Source: Actinopolyspora lacussalsi
GTDB taxonomy: Bacteria > Actinomycetota > Actinomycetes > Mycobacteriales > Pseudonocardiaceae
Length of the DNA stretch: 64,000 nt
Direction: 5' to 3'
Assembly (NCBI GenBank): GCA_030803735.1
Contig: JAURUC010000001.1
Span: 276,501 to 340,500 of the forward strand
The notes beneath the pieces were generated by a model. It was not told the DNA's origin. It was given only the letters and a program-made list of their open reading frames with translations, and did no database searches. Numbering within the stretch: position 1 is the first letter of the stretch; each line of letters starts with the position of its first letter. A program made the position numbers and the translations under genes. Shown here piece after piece: positions 41,904 through 51,661 of this stretch.

Positions 41904-44900
41904 TCAGTTCCCGCCGGGACCGTCCTCCAGGTCACCTTCCACCTGCAGGTAGACCTCACGCAGCCCCCGCAGCGTTTCGGGGTCCGGCTCCGCCCACAGC
42001 TCGCGGTCGGCGGCCTCCAGCAGTCGCTCGGCGATCCCGTGCAGCGCCCACGGGTTCGACTCGGTGAGGAACTTCTGGTTCTGCTCGTCGAAGACGTAGG
42101 TCTCGGCGAGCTTCTCGTACATCCAGTCGCCGACCACGCCGGTAGTCGCGTCGTAGCCGAACAGGTAGTCCACCGTGGCCGCGAGCTCGAAGGCACCCTT
42201 GTAGCCGTGCTGGCGCATCGCCGAGACCCAGCGGGGATTGACCACACGGGAGCGGAACACCCGCGAGGTCTCCTCGTGCAGCGACCGCGTCTTGATCGAG
42301 TCCGGCCGCGAGCTGTCCCCGATGTAGGCGGCGGGGGATTCGCCGGTCAGCGCTCTGACCGTGGCGACCATCCCACCGTGGTACTGGAAGTAGTCGTCCG
42401 AGTCGGCGATGTCGTGCTCACGCGTGTCGGTGTTCTTGGCCGCCACCGAGATCCTGCGGTAGGCGGTCTCCATGTCCGACCTCGCCTCGACACCGTCCAG
42501 CTCGCGGCCGTAGGCGAAACCACCCCAGACCGTGTACACCTCGGCGAGGTCCGAGTCGTCGCGCCAGTTGCGGCTGTCGATCAGCGACAGCATGCCCGCA
42601 CCGTAGGCACCCGGCTTGGAACCGAAGATGCGCATCGTCGCGCGGCGCTCGTCGCCGTGCTCGGCGACATCGGCCCTGGTGTGCGCCCGAACGTGGTTCC
42701 ACTCGTCGGGCTCGTCCAGCTCGGAGACCATCCGGAAGGCGTCGTCGAGCAGGTTGACCACGTGCGGGAAGGCGTCCCGGAAGAAGCCGCTGATGCGCAC
42801 CGTGACGTCGACGCGCGGCCGTTCGAGCTCGTCGAGCGGGATCGCCTCCAGCCCGTTGACCCGCCGCGAGGAGTCGTCCCAGGTGGGACGGACACCGATC
42901 AGCGCGAGCACCTCGGCGATGTCGTCACCGGAGGTGCGCATCGCGCTGGTGCCCCACACCGACAGTCCCACCGTGTCGGGCCACTCACCGTTGTCCTCGC
43001 GGTAGCGCTCCAGCAACGACTCGGCGATGGCGTAACCGGTGTCCCAGGCGAGCCTGCTCGGAATGCCCTTCGGATCCACCGAGTAGAAGTTCCTGCCGGT
43101 GGGAAGTACGTTCACCAGCCCGCGCAGCGGGGAGCCGCTCGGGCCGGAGGGAATGTAGCCGCCGTTCAGCGCGTGCAGCGTCGAGTCCATCTCGTCGGTG
43201 GTGGCCGCGAGTCGCGGCACGATCTCCGCGGCGGCGAACCGCAGCACCTCGGGAACCCGTTCCGGCACCTCGCCCAGCACCGCACGGCAGGCTTCCTCGA
43301 CTTTCTCGCTCCGCCAGCCGTGTTCCTCCATGGCCGCCACCAGCGAGTGAGCCCGCTCCTCGACGTCGTCCACCCGTTCCCGGGCCTCCGAACCGTCCTC
43401 CGCGAGTCCCAACGCCTCTCGCAGCCCCGGAACCGCTGCCTGCCGGCCACCCCACATCTGCCGCGCCCGCAGCATCGCCAGGACCAGGCCGACCCGGGCC
43501 TCCCCGGCGGGAGGATCCCCGAACACGTGCAGCCCTTCCCGGATCTGGGCGTCCTTGACCTCGCACAGCCAACCGTCGACCTGCATCAGCATGTCGTCGA
43601 ACTCGGCGTCGTGCGGGCGCTCCGCCAACCCCAGGTCGTGATCCAGCTTGGCAGCCTGCATCAGCGTCCAGATCTGGCTGCGGATGGCGGGCAGCTTGGC
43701 CGGGTCCATCGCCGTGATGTTGGCGTGCTCGTCGAGCAGCTGTTCCAGTCGTGCGATGTCGCCGTAGCTCTCGGCGCGGGCCATCGGAGGAACCAGGTGG
43801 TCCACCAGGGTCGCGTGCACCCGCCGCTTGGCCTGTGTTCCCTCACCGGGATCGTTGACCAGGAACGGGTAGATCAGCGGCAGGTCGGCGATCGCCGCGT
43901 CCGTGGCGCAGGCCGCCGACATGCCCGCCGTCTTGCCCGGAAGCCACTCCAGATTGCCGTGCTTGCCCAGGTGCACCATCGCGTGCGCGTCGAAGTCGTC
44001 GACGAGCCACCGGTAGGCGGCCAGGTAGTGGTGGCTCGGGGGCAGGTCGGGATCGTGGTAGATCGCGATCGGGTTCTCCCCGAAGCCACGTGGCGGCTGG
44101 ATCATCAGCACGACGTTGCCCGCCCTGATGGCGGCGAGCACGATCTCACCCTCGGGGTCCCGCGAGTAGTCCACGAACAGCTCACCGGGCGGTGGTCCCC
44201 AGTGCTGTTCGATGTCGGTGCGCAGCTGTTCGGGAAGCGAGTCGAACCACTCCCGGTAGCGCCCGACTGGGATGCGTACCGGATTGCCCGCCAGCTGTTC
44301 CTCGCTCAGCCAGTCGCGGTCCTGTCCGCCTGCCGCGATCAGCGCGTGAATCAGCGCGTCGCCGTCCTGCGCCTCGACACCGGGCAGGGCGTCCGGGCCC
44401 TCCGCCGGGCCGATGTCGTAGCCGTGCTCGTGCAGCGAGCGCAGCATCCGCACCGCGGACACCGGGGTGTCCAGGCCGACGGCGTTGCCGACCCTGGCGT
44501 GTTTGGTGGGGTAGGCCGAGAGCATCAACGCGAGGCGCTTGCGCTCGGCGGGGATGTGTCCCAGCCTCCCGTGCCGAACCGCGATCCCGGCGACACGCGC
44601 CGCGCGCTCGCTGTCGGCGACGTAGACCGGCAGTCCTTCCGAGTCGTTCTCCTTGAACGAGAACGGTACCGTTATCAGCCTGCCGTCGAACTCCGGAACC
44701 GCGACCTGGGTGGCCATGTCCAACGGGGACAGTCCCTCGTCGTTCTCCTCCCAGGCGGCGCGGCTGCTGGTCAGGCACAACCCTTGCAGGATCGGGATGT
44801 CCAGTCGCGCGAGCGCGCCGACGTCCCACGCCTCGTCGTCACCACCGGCGGTGGCTACCGCGGGCTTGCTGCCCCCCGCGGCGAGCACCGTGACCACCAG

Positions 44901-45518
44901 GGCGTCCGCGCCGCGCAGCGTTTCGAGCAGTTCCGGGTCGGGGGTGCGCAGCGAGGCGCAGAACAGCGGCATGGCCTGTCCACCCGCGTTCTCGATCGCG
45001 TCGCAGAGGGTGTGGGCGAACGCGGTGTTGCCCGCCATGTGGTGCGCTCGGTAGTACAGCACCGCGACGGTGGGACCCTCCTGCCGACCCGGCGTGCGCT
45101 CCAGCCTGCCCCAGGTGGGGGTTTCCGCGGGCGGAGCGAAGCCGTGCCCGGTAAGCAGCACGGTGTCGGACAGGAAGTGGAACAGCTGGGTCAGGTTCTC
45201 CGGGCCGCCGTGCGCCAGGTAGGCGTGCGCCTCGGCACACACCCCGCCCGGAACCGTCGAGCACTCCATGAGCTCGGCGTCCGGCTGTTGTTCCCCGCCG
45301 AGTACGACCACCGGGCGTGGCCCGTTCAGCAGGACGTCGAGTCCTTCCTCCCACGCCCTGCGGCCGCCGAGCAGCCGCACCACGACGAGGTCGACGCCGT
45401 CCAGCAGTCCGGGGAGATCGTCCGCGCCGACCCGGGCCGGGTTGGCGAGCCGGTAGTCGGCGCCGCTGGCCCGGGCACTGAGCAGGTCGGTGTCGGAAGT
45501 TGACAGCAGCAGGATCAT
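41904..45518 (-). CDS. cobN: Cobaltochelatase subunit CobN
   Basis: 1204 residues, the normal size of the large CobN/BchH subunit that binds hydrogenobyrinic acid a,c-diamide and cobalt. The family blocks are plain, for instance LYYRAHHMAGNT near residue 155, MVHLGKHGNLEWLPGK in the middle and GLSVWGTSAMRTSGDDIAE and FGSKPGAYGAG towards the end. It should work with the ATP-driven ChlI-ChlD fusion encoded at 30.2 kb. ATG 45518 has GAGGAG eight bases upstream. A cobalamin riboswitch lies about 120 bases upstream on the same strand. Confidence 0.96.
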   Translation of the reverse strand: MILLLSTSDTDLLSARASGADYRLANPARVGADDLPGLLDGVDLVVVRLLGGRRAWEEGLDVLLNGPRPVVVLGGEQQPDAELMECSTVPGGVCAEAHAYLAHGGPENLTQLFHFLSDTVLLTGHGFAPPAETPTWGRLERTPGRQEGPTVAVLYYRAHHMAGNTAFAHTLCDAIENAGGQAMPLFCASLRTPDPELLETLRGADALVVTVLAAGGSKPAVATAGGDDEAWDVGALARLDIPILQGLCLTSSRAAWEENDEGLSPLDMATQVAVPEFDGRLITVPFSFKENDSEGLPVYVADSERAARVAGIAVRHGRLGHIPAERKRLALMLSAYPTKHARVGNAVGLDTPVSAVRMLRSLHEHGYDIGPAEGPDALPGVEAQDGDALIHALIAAGGQDRDWLSEEQLAGNPVRIPVGRYREWFDSLPEQLRTDIEQHWGPPPGELFVDYSRDPEGEIVLAAIRAGNVVLMIQPPRGFGENPIAIYHDPDLPPSHHYLAAYRWLVDDFDAHAMVHLGKHGNLEWLPGKTAGMSAACATDAAIADLPLIYPFLVNDPGEGTQAKRRVHATLVDHLVPPMARAESYGDIARLEQLLDEHANITAMDPAKLPAIRSQIWTLMQAAKLDHDLGLAERPHDAEFDDMLMQVDGWLCEVKDAQIREGLHVFGDPPAGEARVGLVLAMLRARQMWGGRQAAVPGLREALGLAEDGSEARERVDDVEERAHSLVAAMEEHGWRSEKVEEACRAVLGEVPERVPEVLRFAAAEIVPRLAATTDEMDSTLHALNGGYIPSGPSGSPLRGLVNVLPTGRNFYSVDPKGIPSRLAWDTGYAIAESLLERYREDNGEWPDTVGLSVWGTSAMRTSGDDIAEVLALIGVRPTWDDSSRRVNGLEAIPLDELERPRVDVTVRISGFFRDAFPHVVNLLDDAFRMVSELDEPDEWNHVRAHTRADVAEHGDERRATMRIFGSKPGAYGAGMLSLIDSRNWRDDSDLAEVYTVWGGFAYGRELDGVEARSDMETAYRRISVAAKNTDTREHDIADSDDYFQYHGGMVATVRALTGESPAAYIGDSSRPDSIKTRSLHEETSRVFRSRVVNPRWVSAMRQHGYKGAFELAATVDYLFGYDATTGVVGDWMYEKLAETYVFDEQNQKFLTESNPWALHGIAERLLEAADRELWAEPDPETLRGLREVYLQVEGDLEDGPGGN

Positions 45519-45566
45519 GCGATTGGCTCCTCGGCGTCGAAAACCGGGGGGACCGACCAGGACAGG

Positions 45567-45585
45567 ACGCGCGATGCACGCGCGT
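45567..45585 (-). promoter_or_regulatory. Hairpin in the cobN leader, possible expression platform
   Basis: ACGCGCG (45567-45573) and CGCGCGT (45579-45585) pair around a five-base loop between the riboswitch and cobN. A second hairpin, AGGGG/CCCCT, lies at 45612-45627. Neither has a U-run; they could form a terminator or help hide the ribosome site. Confidence 0.4.
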
Positions 45586-45638
45586 TCGAACGGCGCATCA
45601 GTAACCTTCCCAGGGGTCCTCGCCCCTTTTCAGTGGTG

Positions 45639-45786
45639 GCGGTGGTCGGAGTCTCCTGGCTCCCGGATCATCGCTCGCTCCGGTCTTCCCATCTCCACGA
45701 GACAGTGACCGTCCACGGAGTTCGCTCCTCGGTGACAGTGGCGGGACCGCGCCGGACTCGCACCGGCTTCCTCCATGATCCACCGC
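45639..45786 (-). promoter_or_regulatory. Cobalamin riboswitch upstream of cobN
   Basis: Read on the minus strand, the canonical core is present: AAGCCGGTGCGAGTCCGGC, CCCGCCACTGTCACC and the B12 box GAGCCAGGAGACTCC. The outer helix is GCGGTGG (complement of 45780-45786) with CCACCGC (complement of 45639-45645). It should repress cobN when adenosylcobalamin is abundant. It is a closer match to consensus than the copy at 30.0 kb. Confidence 0.95.
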
Positions 45787-45884
45787 AGATACGAGCTCCA
45801 GTTTCGGTAACGTGCGGATCCCTCGTCAAGCCGCGGGCACACCGCAGGCCGCCATCGTGTCGCGGCGCACAGTGGTGCGGCCCG

Positions 45885-45897
45885 TAGCATCCCCGGA
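45885..45897 (+). promoter_or_regulatory. Probable -10 for leaderless cobG mRNA
   Basis: TAGCAT (45885-45890) ends seven bases before the cobG GTG; the GGA directly abutting the GTG is too close to serve as a ribosome site. Confidence 0.4.
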
Positions 45898-47289
45898 GTG
45901 TCCGAGAACTACAGCGTCGACCGAGACAGAGCCGATGCCTGCCCCGGTGCGCTCCGGGTTCATCAGGCCGCGGACGGTGGGCTGGCGCGGATCCGGGTTC
46001 CCGGTGGTCGGCTGGAGACCCGCGGGCTGCGCGCCCTGACGAAGGCGGCCGTGGAGCTGGGGAACTCCACGGTCGAGCTGACCTCGCGTGCGAACCTGCA
46101 GCTGCGCGGTGTCGAAGCCCCCGAAGAGCTGGGACGGCTGCTGGCCGAAGTCGGCCTGCTGCCCTCGTTGACCCACGAGCGGGTGCGCAACATCATCGCC
46201 GCCCCCTACGCGGGACTCGACGGGCGCGGCCGACTGTGCTCGGTGCGTTGGCTCGTCGCGGAACTCGACGCACTGCTGTGCGCCGAGCCCGCGTTGGCCG
46301 AACTGTCCGGCAGGTTCCTGTTCACCGTCGACGACGGCAGCGGTGATCTGGCGCGGCTGCGTGCCGACGTGGGACTGCTGCCGGTGTCCTCCGACAACGT
46401 CGCCCTGCTGCTGGCGGGAACCGATTCGGGAGTGCGGGTCCCGCCCGACTCGGCGCCCGCCGCCGCGGTGACGGCCGCGTGCGAGTTCCTCGCCGTGCGG
46501 GGACGGCACGGTGCCGCCGCGTGGCGAGTGGCCGAGTTGGACACACTGGATGAGTTGACCGACGCGCTTCGTGCTCGTGTGGAGCGATGGCCGGGATCCG
46601 TTGCCGATGTCACACCGCGGCCCTCCACCTCGTTCACCGAGCGGGTGAATTCCCAGGAAAGACCCACTGTGGGTGAGCTGGCTCGCTCCGAGGGGCGGGT
46701 AGCCCTGGGCGTGGGAGCACCACTGGGGCGCTTGTCCCCGGCGCAGCTGCGTTGCATCATACGAACGGCCGAAGCCGCGTCGGGTACCGTCCGACTGACG
46801 CCCTGGCGGACGGTGGTCGTCCCCGGCGTCGCCGAAGACGAGTGTTCGACGTGGCTCTCCGCGCTGCACTCGTGCGGTCTGATCGTCGAAACAGCCTCGC
46901 CGTTCAACGGCGCGACCGCCTGTGCGGGGGAACCCGGTTGTGCCAAGTCCCTGGCAGACGTCCACCGGGACGCCGCGCGTGGTCTGGCCTATGTCGAGGC
47001 GGCGGACGCCGGAGACACCGATGCCGGTGTCCTGCCGGTGCACTGGGCCGGTTGCTCGCGCCGCTGCGGGCTTCCGCGGGGTCCGGTGGTGGAAGTGCTG
47101 GCGAGCTCCTCCGGATACCGGGTCAGCTCCACCACGGAGTCCGGGACCGACACCTGGGCCACGGATGCGGGGACGGACGAGGTGGCCGAGGCCGTCCGGC
47201 GTGCCCGGCACGTCGGTGCGAGCACCGTCGAGCCCAGTGACGGACACGAGGACAACCAGCAGGAAACGGGTGACGAGGACAACCGGTGA
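45898..47289 (+). CDS. cobG: Precorrin-3B synthase
   Basis: 463 residues. O2-dependent monooxygenase that makes the hydroxy-lactone precorrin-3B before ring contraction. It has the sulfite/nitrite-reductase-like duplicated fold: [12 protein letters not shown] in the first half and the Fe4S4/siroheme-type cysteines in CAGEPGC and CSRRC in the second. Its presence marks the aerobic pathway. A polar tail of about 30 residues follows. The GTG start appears leaderless. The cobH start overlaps its stop (GTGA). Confidence 0.93.
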   Translation: MSENYSVDRDRADACPGALRVHQAADGGLARIRVPGGRLETRGLRALTKAAVELGNSTVELTSRANLQLRGVEAPEELGRLLAEVGLLPSLTHERVRNIIAAPYAGLDGRGRLCSVRWLVAELDALLCAEPALAELSGRFLFTVDDGSGDLARLRADVGLLPVSSDNVALLLAGTDSGVRVPPDSAPAAAVTAACEFLAVRGRHGAAAWRVAELDTLDELTDALRARVERWPGSVADVTPRPSTSFTERVNSQERPTVGELARSEGRVALGVGAPLGRLSPAQLRCIIRTAEAASGTVRLTPWRTVVVPGVAEDECSTWLSALHSCGLIVETASPFNGATACAGEPGCAKSLADVHRDAARGLAYVEAADAGDTDAGVLPVHWAGCSRRCGLPRGPVVEVLASSSGYRVSSTTESGTDTWATDAGTDEVAEAVRRARHVGASTVEPSDGHEDNQQETGDEDNR

Positions 47290-47912
47290 TCGAATACATC
47301 CGGGACGGCAAGGAGATCTACCGGCGCTCCTTCGCGACGATCCGCGCCGAAGCCGGTCTCGACGAGCTGCCGTCGGACGTCGCCGGTGTGGCCGTGCGCA
47401 TGATCCACGCCTGCGGCATGGTCGACCTTGTCGACGATCTCGCCTTCTCCCCCGGAGCGGTCGGTGTCGCGCGCGACGCGCTGGCCGCCGGTGCTCCGGT
47501 GTTGTGCGACGCGGAAATGGTGGCCGCGGGGGTGACGCGCCGTAGGTTGCCCGCCGCCAACGAGATCCTGTGCACCCTGTCCGACCCACGGGTCCCGGAG
47601 CTGGCCCGTCAGCTGGAGACCACCCGCAGCGCGGCGGCCATGGAACTGTGGCGCGGCAGGCTCGACGGAGCCGTGGTCGCGATCGGCAACGCGCCCACCT
47701 GCTTGTTCCGATTGCTGGAGCTGATCGAGGAGGGGGCGGGAACACCAGCGGCGGTACTGGGGATTCCGGTCGGGTTCATCGGTGCGGTCGAGTCCAAACA
47801 GGCGCTGGAGGAGCACCCCGGCTGTCCCGAGTACCTGGTGGTGCACGGCAGGCGCGGCGGTAGTGCGATGACGGTCGCCGCCATCAACGCGATCGCGAGC
47901 GAGGAAGAGTGA
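47286..47912 (+). CDS. cobH: Precorrin-8X methylmutase
   Basis: 208 residues. It moves the C11 methyl to C12 to give hydrogenobyrinic acid. The catalytic histidine is His41 in [18 protein letters not shown] and the IGNAPTCLF and [13 protein letters not shown] blocks are typical. The GTG overlaps cobG by four bases and its own stop overlaps cobIJ in the same way, so cobG-cobH-cobIJ are translated as one unit. Confidence 0.96.
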   Translation: MIEYIRDGKEIYRRSFATIRAEAGLDELPSDVAGVAVRMIHACGMVDLVDDLAFSPGAVGVARDALAAGAPVLCDAEMVAAGVTRRRLPAANEILCTLSDPRVPELARQLETTRSAAAMELWRGRLDGAVVAIGNAPTCLFRLLELIEEGAGTPAAVLGIPVGFIGAVESKQALEEHPGCPEYLVVHGRRGGSAMTVAAINAIASEEE

Positions 47913-49453
47913 GCAGCCAACACAGCAACGCCCCCCTGCCCGGCCGACTGTTCGGAGTGGGGCTCGGCCCCGGTGATCCGGAACTGGTCACGGTCAAGGC
48001 GGCACGTCTGATCGGTGAGGCCGACGTGGTCGCCTATCACAGCGCCAGGCACGGCAACAGCATCGCCCGCTCGGTCGCCGAGCCCTATCTGCGCGGTGAC
48101 CAGATCGAGGAACCCCTGGTGTATCCCGTCACCACCGAGACCACCGATCACCCCGGGGGTTACCAGGGCGCGATCGACGAGTTCTACACCGAGATCGCGG
48201 GCAGGCTGGCCACTCACCTCGCCGCGGGTCGCGACGTCGCACTGCTGGGGGAGGGCGATCCGTTCTTCTACGGCTCCTACATGCACATGCACAAACGGCT
48301 CTCGGGACGGTTCGACACGGAGGTCGTGCCAGGCGTCAATTCGGTCAGCGCCGCTTCGGCCGAACTGGGACGACCACTCGCCGAACGCGACGAGGTCCTG
48401 ACGGTACTGCCCGGCACCCTGGACCCGGACGCCCTGGCCGAGCGACTGCGGGACACCGACGCCGCCGCCGTGCTCAAACTGGGGCGGACCTTCGAGGGAG
48501 TGCGGGAGGCCTTCGACAAGGCAGGCTGTCTCGACAGTGCCTACTACGTGGAACGCGCCAGCACACGCCGCCAACGAGTCGAGAAGCTCGGCGACGTCGA
48601 TCCCGAAAGCGTGCCCTACTTCTCACTGGCGCTGCTGCCCAGTCCGGTGGGGGAGACCACCGGCACCACCGCGGCCCACGAGGACACCGGCAGCGAAACC
48701 GGCTCGAGCTCGGGCGGCCTCAGCGTGGTCGGATTGGGCCCCGCGGGTCGGGAGTGGACGACTCCCGAGGCACAGGCGGCGCTCGGCGCCGCCGACGATC
48801 TCGTCGGCTACGGTCCCTACCTCCACCGGATTCCGACCAATCCGCGCCAACGCAAGCACCCCTCGGACAACCGGGTCGAAGCCGAGCGGGCCGCGGCAGC
48901 GCTGGAGCTCGCCGCCACCGGGCGCGAGGTCGTCGTGGTCTCGTCCGGCGACCCGGGGGTCTTCGCGATGGCGAGCGCCGTGCTGGAGGAGGCCGCCGAT
49001 CCTGCTTACGAGCACGTGAACGTCCGCGTCCTCCCCGGGCTCACCGCGGCGCAGGCGGTGGCCAGCAGAGCGGGGGCGCCGCTGGGCCACGACTACTGCG
49101 TGCTCTCGCTGTCCGACCGGCTCAAACCGTGGAGCGTCATCGAACAGCGGCTGGAGGCCGCCGCGAGTGCCGATCTCGCGATGGCCGTCTACAACCCGGC
49201 CTCCGCGAGCAGGCGTTGGCAGGTCGGTGCGGCCCGCGACACACTGCTCCGGCACCGTGCTCCCGATACACCGGTGGTGATCGGCAGAGACATCGGAGGT
49301 GCGGAGGAGGACGTTCGGATCGTCCGGCTCGACGAGCTGGATCCGGAACAGGTCGACATGCGATGTCTGTTGCTGGTCGGCTCCTCCACCAGCAGGGTCG
49401 TCGAGCGCTCGGACGGTACGACCGTGTTCACGCCACGCCGTTACCCGGCATGA
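47909..49453 (+). CDS. cobIJ: Precorrin-2 C20-methyltransferase / precorrin-3B C17-methyltransferase fusion
   Basis: 514 residues. Residues 1 to about 250 are CobI ([36 protein letters not shown]); a short Gly/Ser linker leads to CobJ from about 269 ([47 protein letters not shown]). The fusion is the usual actinobacterial form. CobJ also contracts the ring. The last 13 bases overlap the convergent cobK. Confidence 0.95.
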   Translation: MSSQHSNAPLPGRLFGVGLGPGDPELVTVKAARLIGEADVVAYHSARHGNSIARSVAEPYLRGDQIEEPLVYPVTTETTDHPGGYQGAIDEFYTEIAGRLATHLAAGRDVALLGEGDPFFYGSYMHMHKRLSGRFDTEVVPGVNSVSAASAELGRPLAERDEVLTVLPGTLDPDALAERLRDTDAAAVLKLGRTFEGVREAFDKAGCLDSAYYVERASTRRQRVEKLGDVDPESVPYFSLALLPSPVGETTGTTAAHEDTGSETGSSSGGLSVVGLGPAGREWTTPEAQAALGAADDLVGYGPYLHRIPTNPRQRKHPSDNRVEAERAAAALELAATGREVVVVSSGDPGVFAMASAVLEEAADPAYEHVNVRVLPGLTAAQAVASRAGAPLGHDYCVLSLSDRLKPWSVIEQRLEAAASADLAMAVYNPASASRRWQVGAARDTLLRHRAPDTPVVIGRDIGGAEEDVRIVRLDELDPEQVDMRCLLLVGSSTSRVVERSDGTTVFTPRRYPA

Positions 49454-50190
49454 TAACCGCGTTCCCGGAACCAGGTGAGTGCCTCCTCCACGGTGTGTAC
49501 CACGGGCGCCGGCGGGAGATCCGGCTGTCGCACCAGCACCACCGGCAGTCCCAGTCCGCGTGCGGCGCTCAGCTTCCCCTCGGTCATGTCGCCTCCGCTG
49601 TTCTTGCTCACGATTACCTCTATCCGGTGTGCTCGGAGCAGCTCCAACTCGGAGGCGGTGTCGAACGGTCCTCTCGCGGAAAGCGTGGTCATGTTCGGAG
49701 GCAGCGGTTGTTCGGGCTCGTCGACGGTGCGTACCAGGAACCAGTTGTCCCGCGCGGCGGCGAAGCACCCCAGTTCCTGGCGCCCGGTGGTCAACAGCAC
49801 GCGCCGCCCGAGCTCGCCGACCTTCTCGGCGGCCTCGGCCAGCGAGTCCACTTGGTGCCACTCGTCGTCCGGTCCCGGCGACCACGCCCTTCTCCGGAGC
49901 ACCAGCAGCTCGGTTCCCGTGGTTTCCGCGGCCGAGACCGCGTTCTCGGTCATCCGCGCGGCGAACGGATGGGTGGCGTCCACCACGGTCCCGATCCGTT
50001 CCCCGCGGAGGTATTCGGCCAGTCCTTCCCGGCCGCCGAACCCGCCGATCCTGACCTCACCGGCGGGCAGTTTCGGCTCGCTAACCCGGCCGGCGAGCGA
50101 GGAAACCACCGAAAATCCCAGGTGAGCGAGTTGTTCGGCCAGTCGCCTACCCTCGCCGGTGCCGCCCAGAACGAGGACACGCGGACTCAT
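49441..50190 (-). CDS. cobK: Precorrin-6A reductase
   Basis: 249 residues. It reduces precorrin-6A with NADPH. Visible blocks are VLVLGGTGEGRRLAEQL, DATHPFAARMTENA, LLTTGRQELG and ISKNSGG-like VSKNSGGDMTEGKL. The ATG has GAGGTG five bases upstream. It runs opposite to its functional partners on both sides, divergent from cbiD and convergent with cobIJ. Confidence 0.95.
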   Translation of the reverse strand: MSPRVLVLGGTGEGRRLAEQLAHLGFSVVSSLAGRVSEPKLPAGEVRIGGFGGREGLAEYLRGERIGTVVDATHPFAARMTENAVSAAETTGTELLVLRRRAWSPGPDDEWHQVDSLAEAAEKVGELGRRVLLTTGRQELGCFAAARDNWFLVRTVDEPEQPLPPNMTTLSARGPFDTASELELLRAHRIEVIVSKNSGGDMTEGKLSAARGLGLPVVLVRQPDLPPAPVVHTVEEALTWFRERGYHAG

Positions 50191-50425
50191 CGTTACACCT
50201 CAATTCGAATGCGGAATCCCGGCGACGGCCCGTGCCCGGACCCGGAAAGTCGGTGGGATCGCGGTTTCGGGGTTCCCACCGCGGGCGGACCGGGGTCGGT
50301 CGTAGGGTCGGGTTCGTCGGTGCGGTCGTGCCGTTGAAAGTCCCGGGCTCCTTCGGACTCCGGATCGGTGACCGCGAACTCTTCCGCCAGGACGACCAAT
50401 CGAACCCGTTGGAGTGCATTCTGCC

Positions 50426-51529
50426 GTGGCGAACGAAAGCGCCGAGCAGTCGGGTGGGCTCCGGTACGGCTGGACCACCGGAGCCTGCGCCCTGGCCGCC
50501 ACCACAGCCGCTTACACGGCGTTGCTCACGGGTGACTTCCCGGATCCCGTGCCGGTGCGGTTGCCCAAGGGACACTGCCCGTCCTTCGCGCTCACCCGGG
50601 AGCGGTCCGGACCGGGCTGGGCGTTCGCCGGAGTGGTCAAGGACGCCGGGGACGATCCGGACGTCACGCACGGTGCCGTCGTGCGCTCCCGTGTCAGCCG
50701 TGGTGAGCGGGGCAGTGGGGTGACCTTCCGTGCCGGAGCCGGTGTCGGCACCGTCACCAAGCCCGGTCTGCCGCTGGCGGTCGGTGAGCCCGCGATCAAC
50801 CCCGTTCCCCGCAGGCTGATCACCGAAGCGGTAACCGATCTCGCCGGGAGACACGGCGATTCCGGTGATGTGGTGGTCGAGATATCCGTCGAGGACGGCG
50901 AGGAGCTGGCCAGACACACCTGGAACCCGAGACTGGGAATCACGGGGGGACTGTCGATCCTGGGCACCACGGGAGTGGTGATCCCGTACTCGTGCTCGGC
51001 GTGGATTGACAGCATCCGGCGGGGAGTGGACGTGGCCCGGGCCGAGGGACTCGAGCACGTGGCGGGATGCACCGGCAGCACGTCCGAGCGCACGGTGGTC
51101 GAGCTCTACGGACTCGCCGACGAGGCGCTGCTCGACATGGGCGACTTCGCGGGAGCGGTGCTGAAGTACCTGCGCAGACACCCGGTGGCCCGGCTGACGA
51201 TCGCGGGCGGCATCGGCAAGATGGCGAAGCTCGCCGACGGCCACCTGGATCTGCACTCCAAGCGTTCCCAGGTCAACTTCGCACAGCTGTCCCGCCTGGT
51301 GCGACAGGAGGGCGGCAGCGCGGAACTGGCCGAACGCGTGGCCGGTGCCAACACCGCCCTCGACGCGCTCCAAGCGGCCCTCGCCGAGAATTTCCGGCTG
51401 GGGGACGTCGTCGCTCGGCACGCACGCGAAGTGGCCCTGGAAACACTGCGCGGCTCGGCCGTGGAGGTCGAGGTGATCGTGATCGACCGTGATGGAGAGA
51501 TCGTCGGACGTACTCCTCCGACGTTCTGA
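50426..51529 (+). CDS. cbiD: Cobalt-precorrin-5B C1-methyltransferase (CbiD)
   Basis: About 367 residues from GTG 50426 (GGAG eleven bases upstream); GTG 50414 is the alternative. LRYGWTTGACALAATTAAY is the CbiD opening, with FRAGAGVGTVTKPGLPL, GGLSILGTTGVVIPYS and GGIGKMAKLADGHLDLHS following. It methylates C1 in the anaerobic route, where the aerobic route uses the unrelated CobF. No cobF is seen in the window, so CbiD probably does this step here. Confidence 0.93.
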   Translation: MANESAEQSGGLRYGWTTGACALAATTAAYTALLTGDFPDPVPVRLPKGHCPSFALTRERSGPGWAFAGVVKDAGDDPDVTHGAVVRSRVSRGERGSGVTFRAGAGVGTVTKPGLPLAVGEPAINPVPRRLITEAVTDLAGRHGDSGDVVVEISVEDGEELARHTWNPRLGITGGLSILGTTGVVIPYSCSAWIDSIRRGVDVARAEGLEHVAGCTGSTSERTVVELYGLADEALLDMGDFAGAVLKYLRRHPVARLTIAGGIGKMAKLADGHLDLHSKRSQVNFAQLSRLVRQEGGSAELAERVAGANTALDALQAALAENFRLGDVVARHAREVALETLRGSAVEVEVIVIDRDGEIVGRTPPTF

Positions 51530-51596
51530 CAGGACTCCGCCGCCACGATCCCTCGCGTGGGCGCTCGGGGTTCGGCACCGCACCGTAGCGGCGCGG

Positions 51597-51614
51597 CGAT
51601 TTCGCGAGAAATCG
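51597..51614. terminator. Hairpin between cbiD and cobM
   Basis: CGATTTC (51597-51603), loop GCGA, GAAATCG (51608-51614), sharing its core with the 44-bp palindrome after cobA. It stands between convergent genes. Confidence 0.5.
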
Positions 51615-51661
51615 ACGCCCGGTTCCCAGGGCGAGATCGTCCGGGTGTCAGAAGCGGACGA

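Noticed and set aside
41901..45503. 1200-codon open frame opposite cobN
   Set aside because: It is the antisense shadow of cobN, caused by high GC content; cobN carries clear family motifs.
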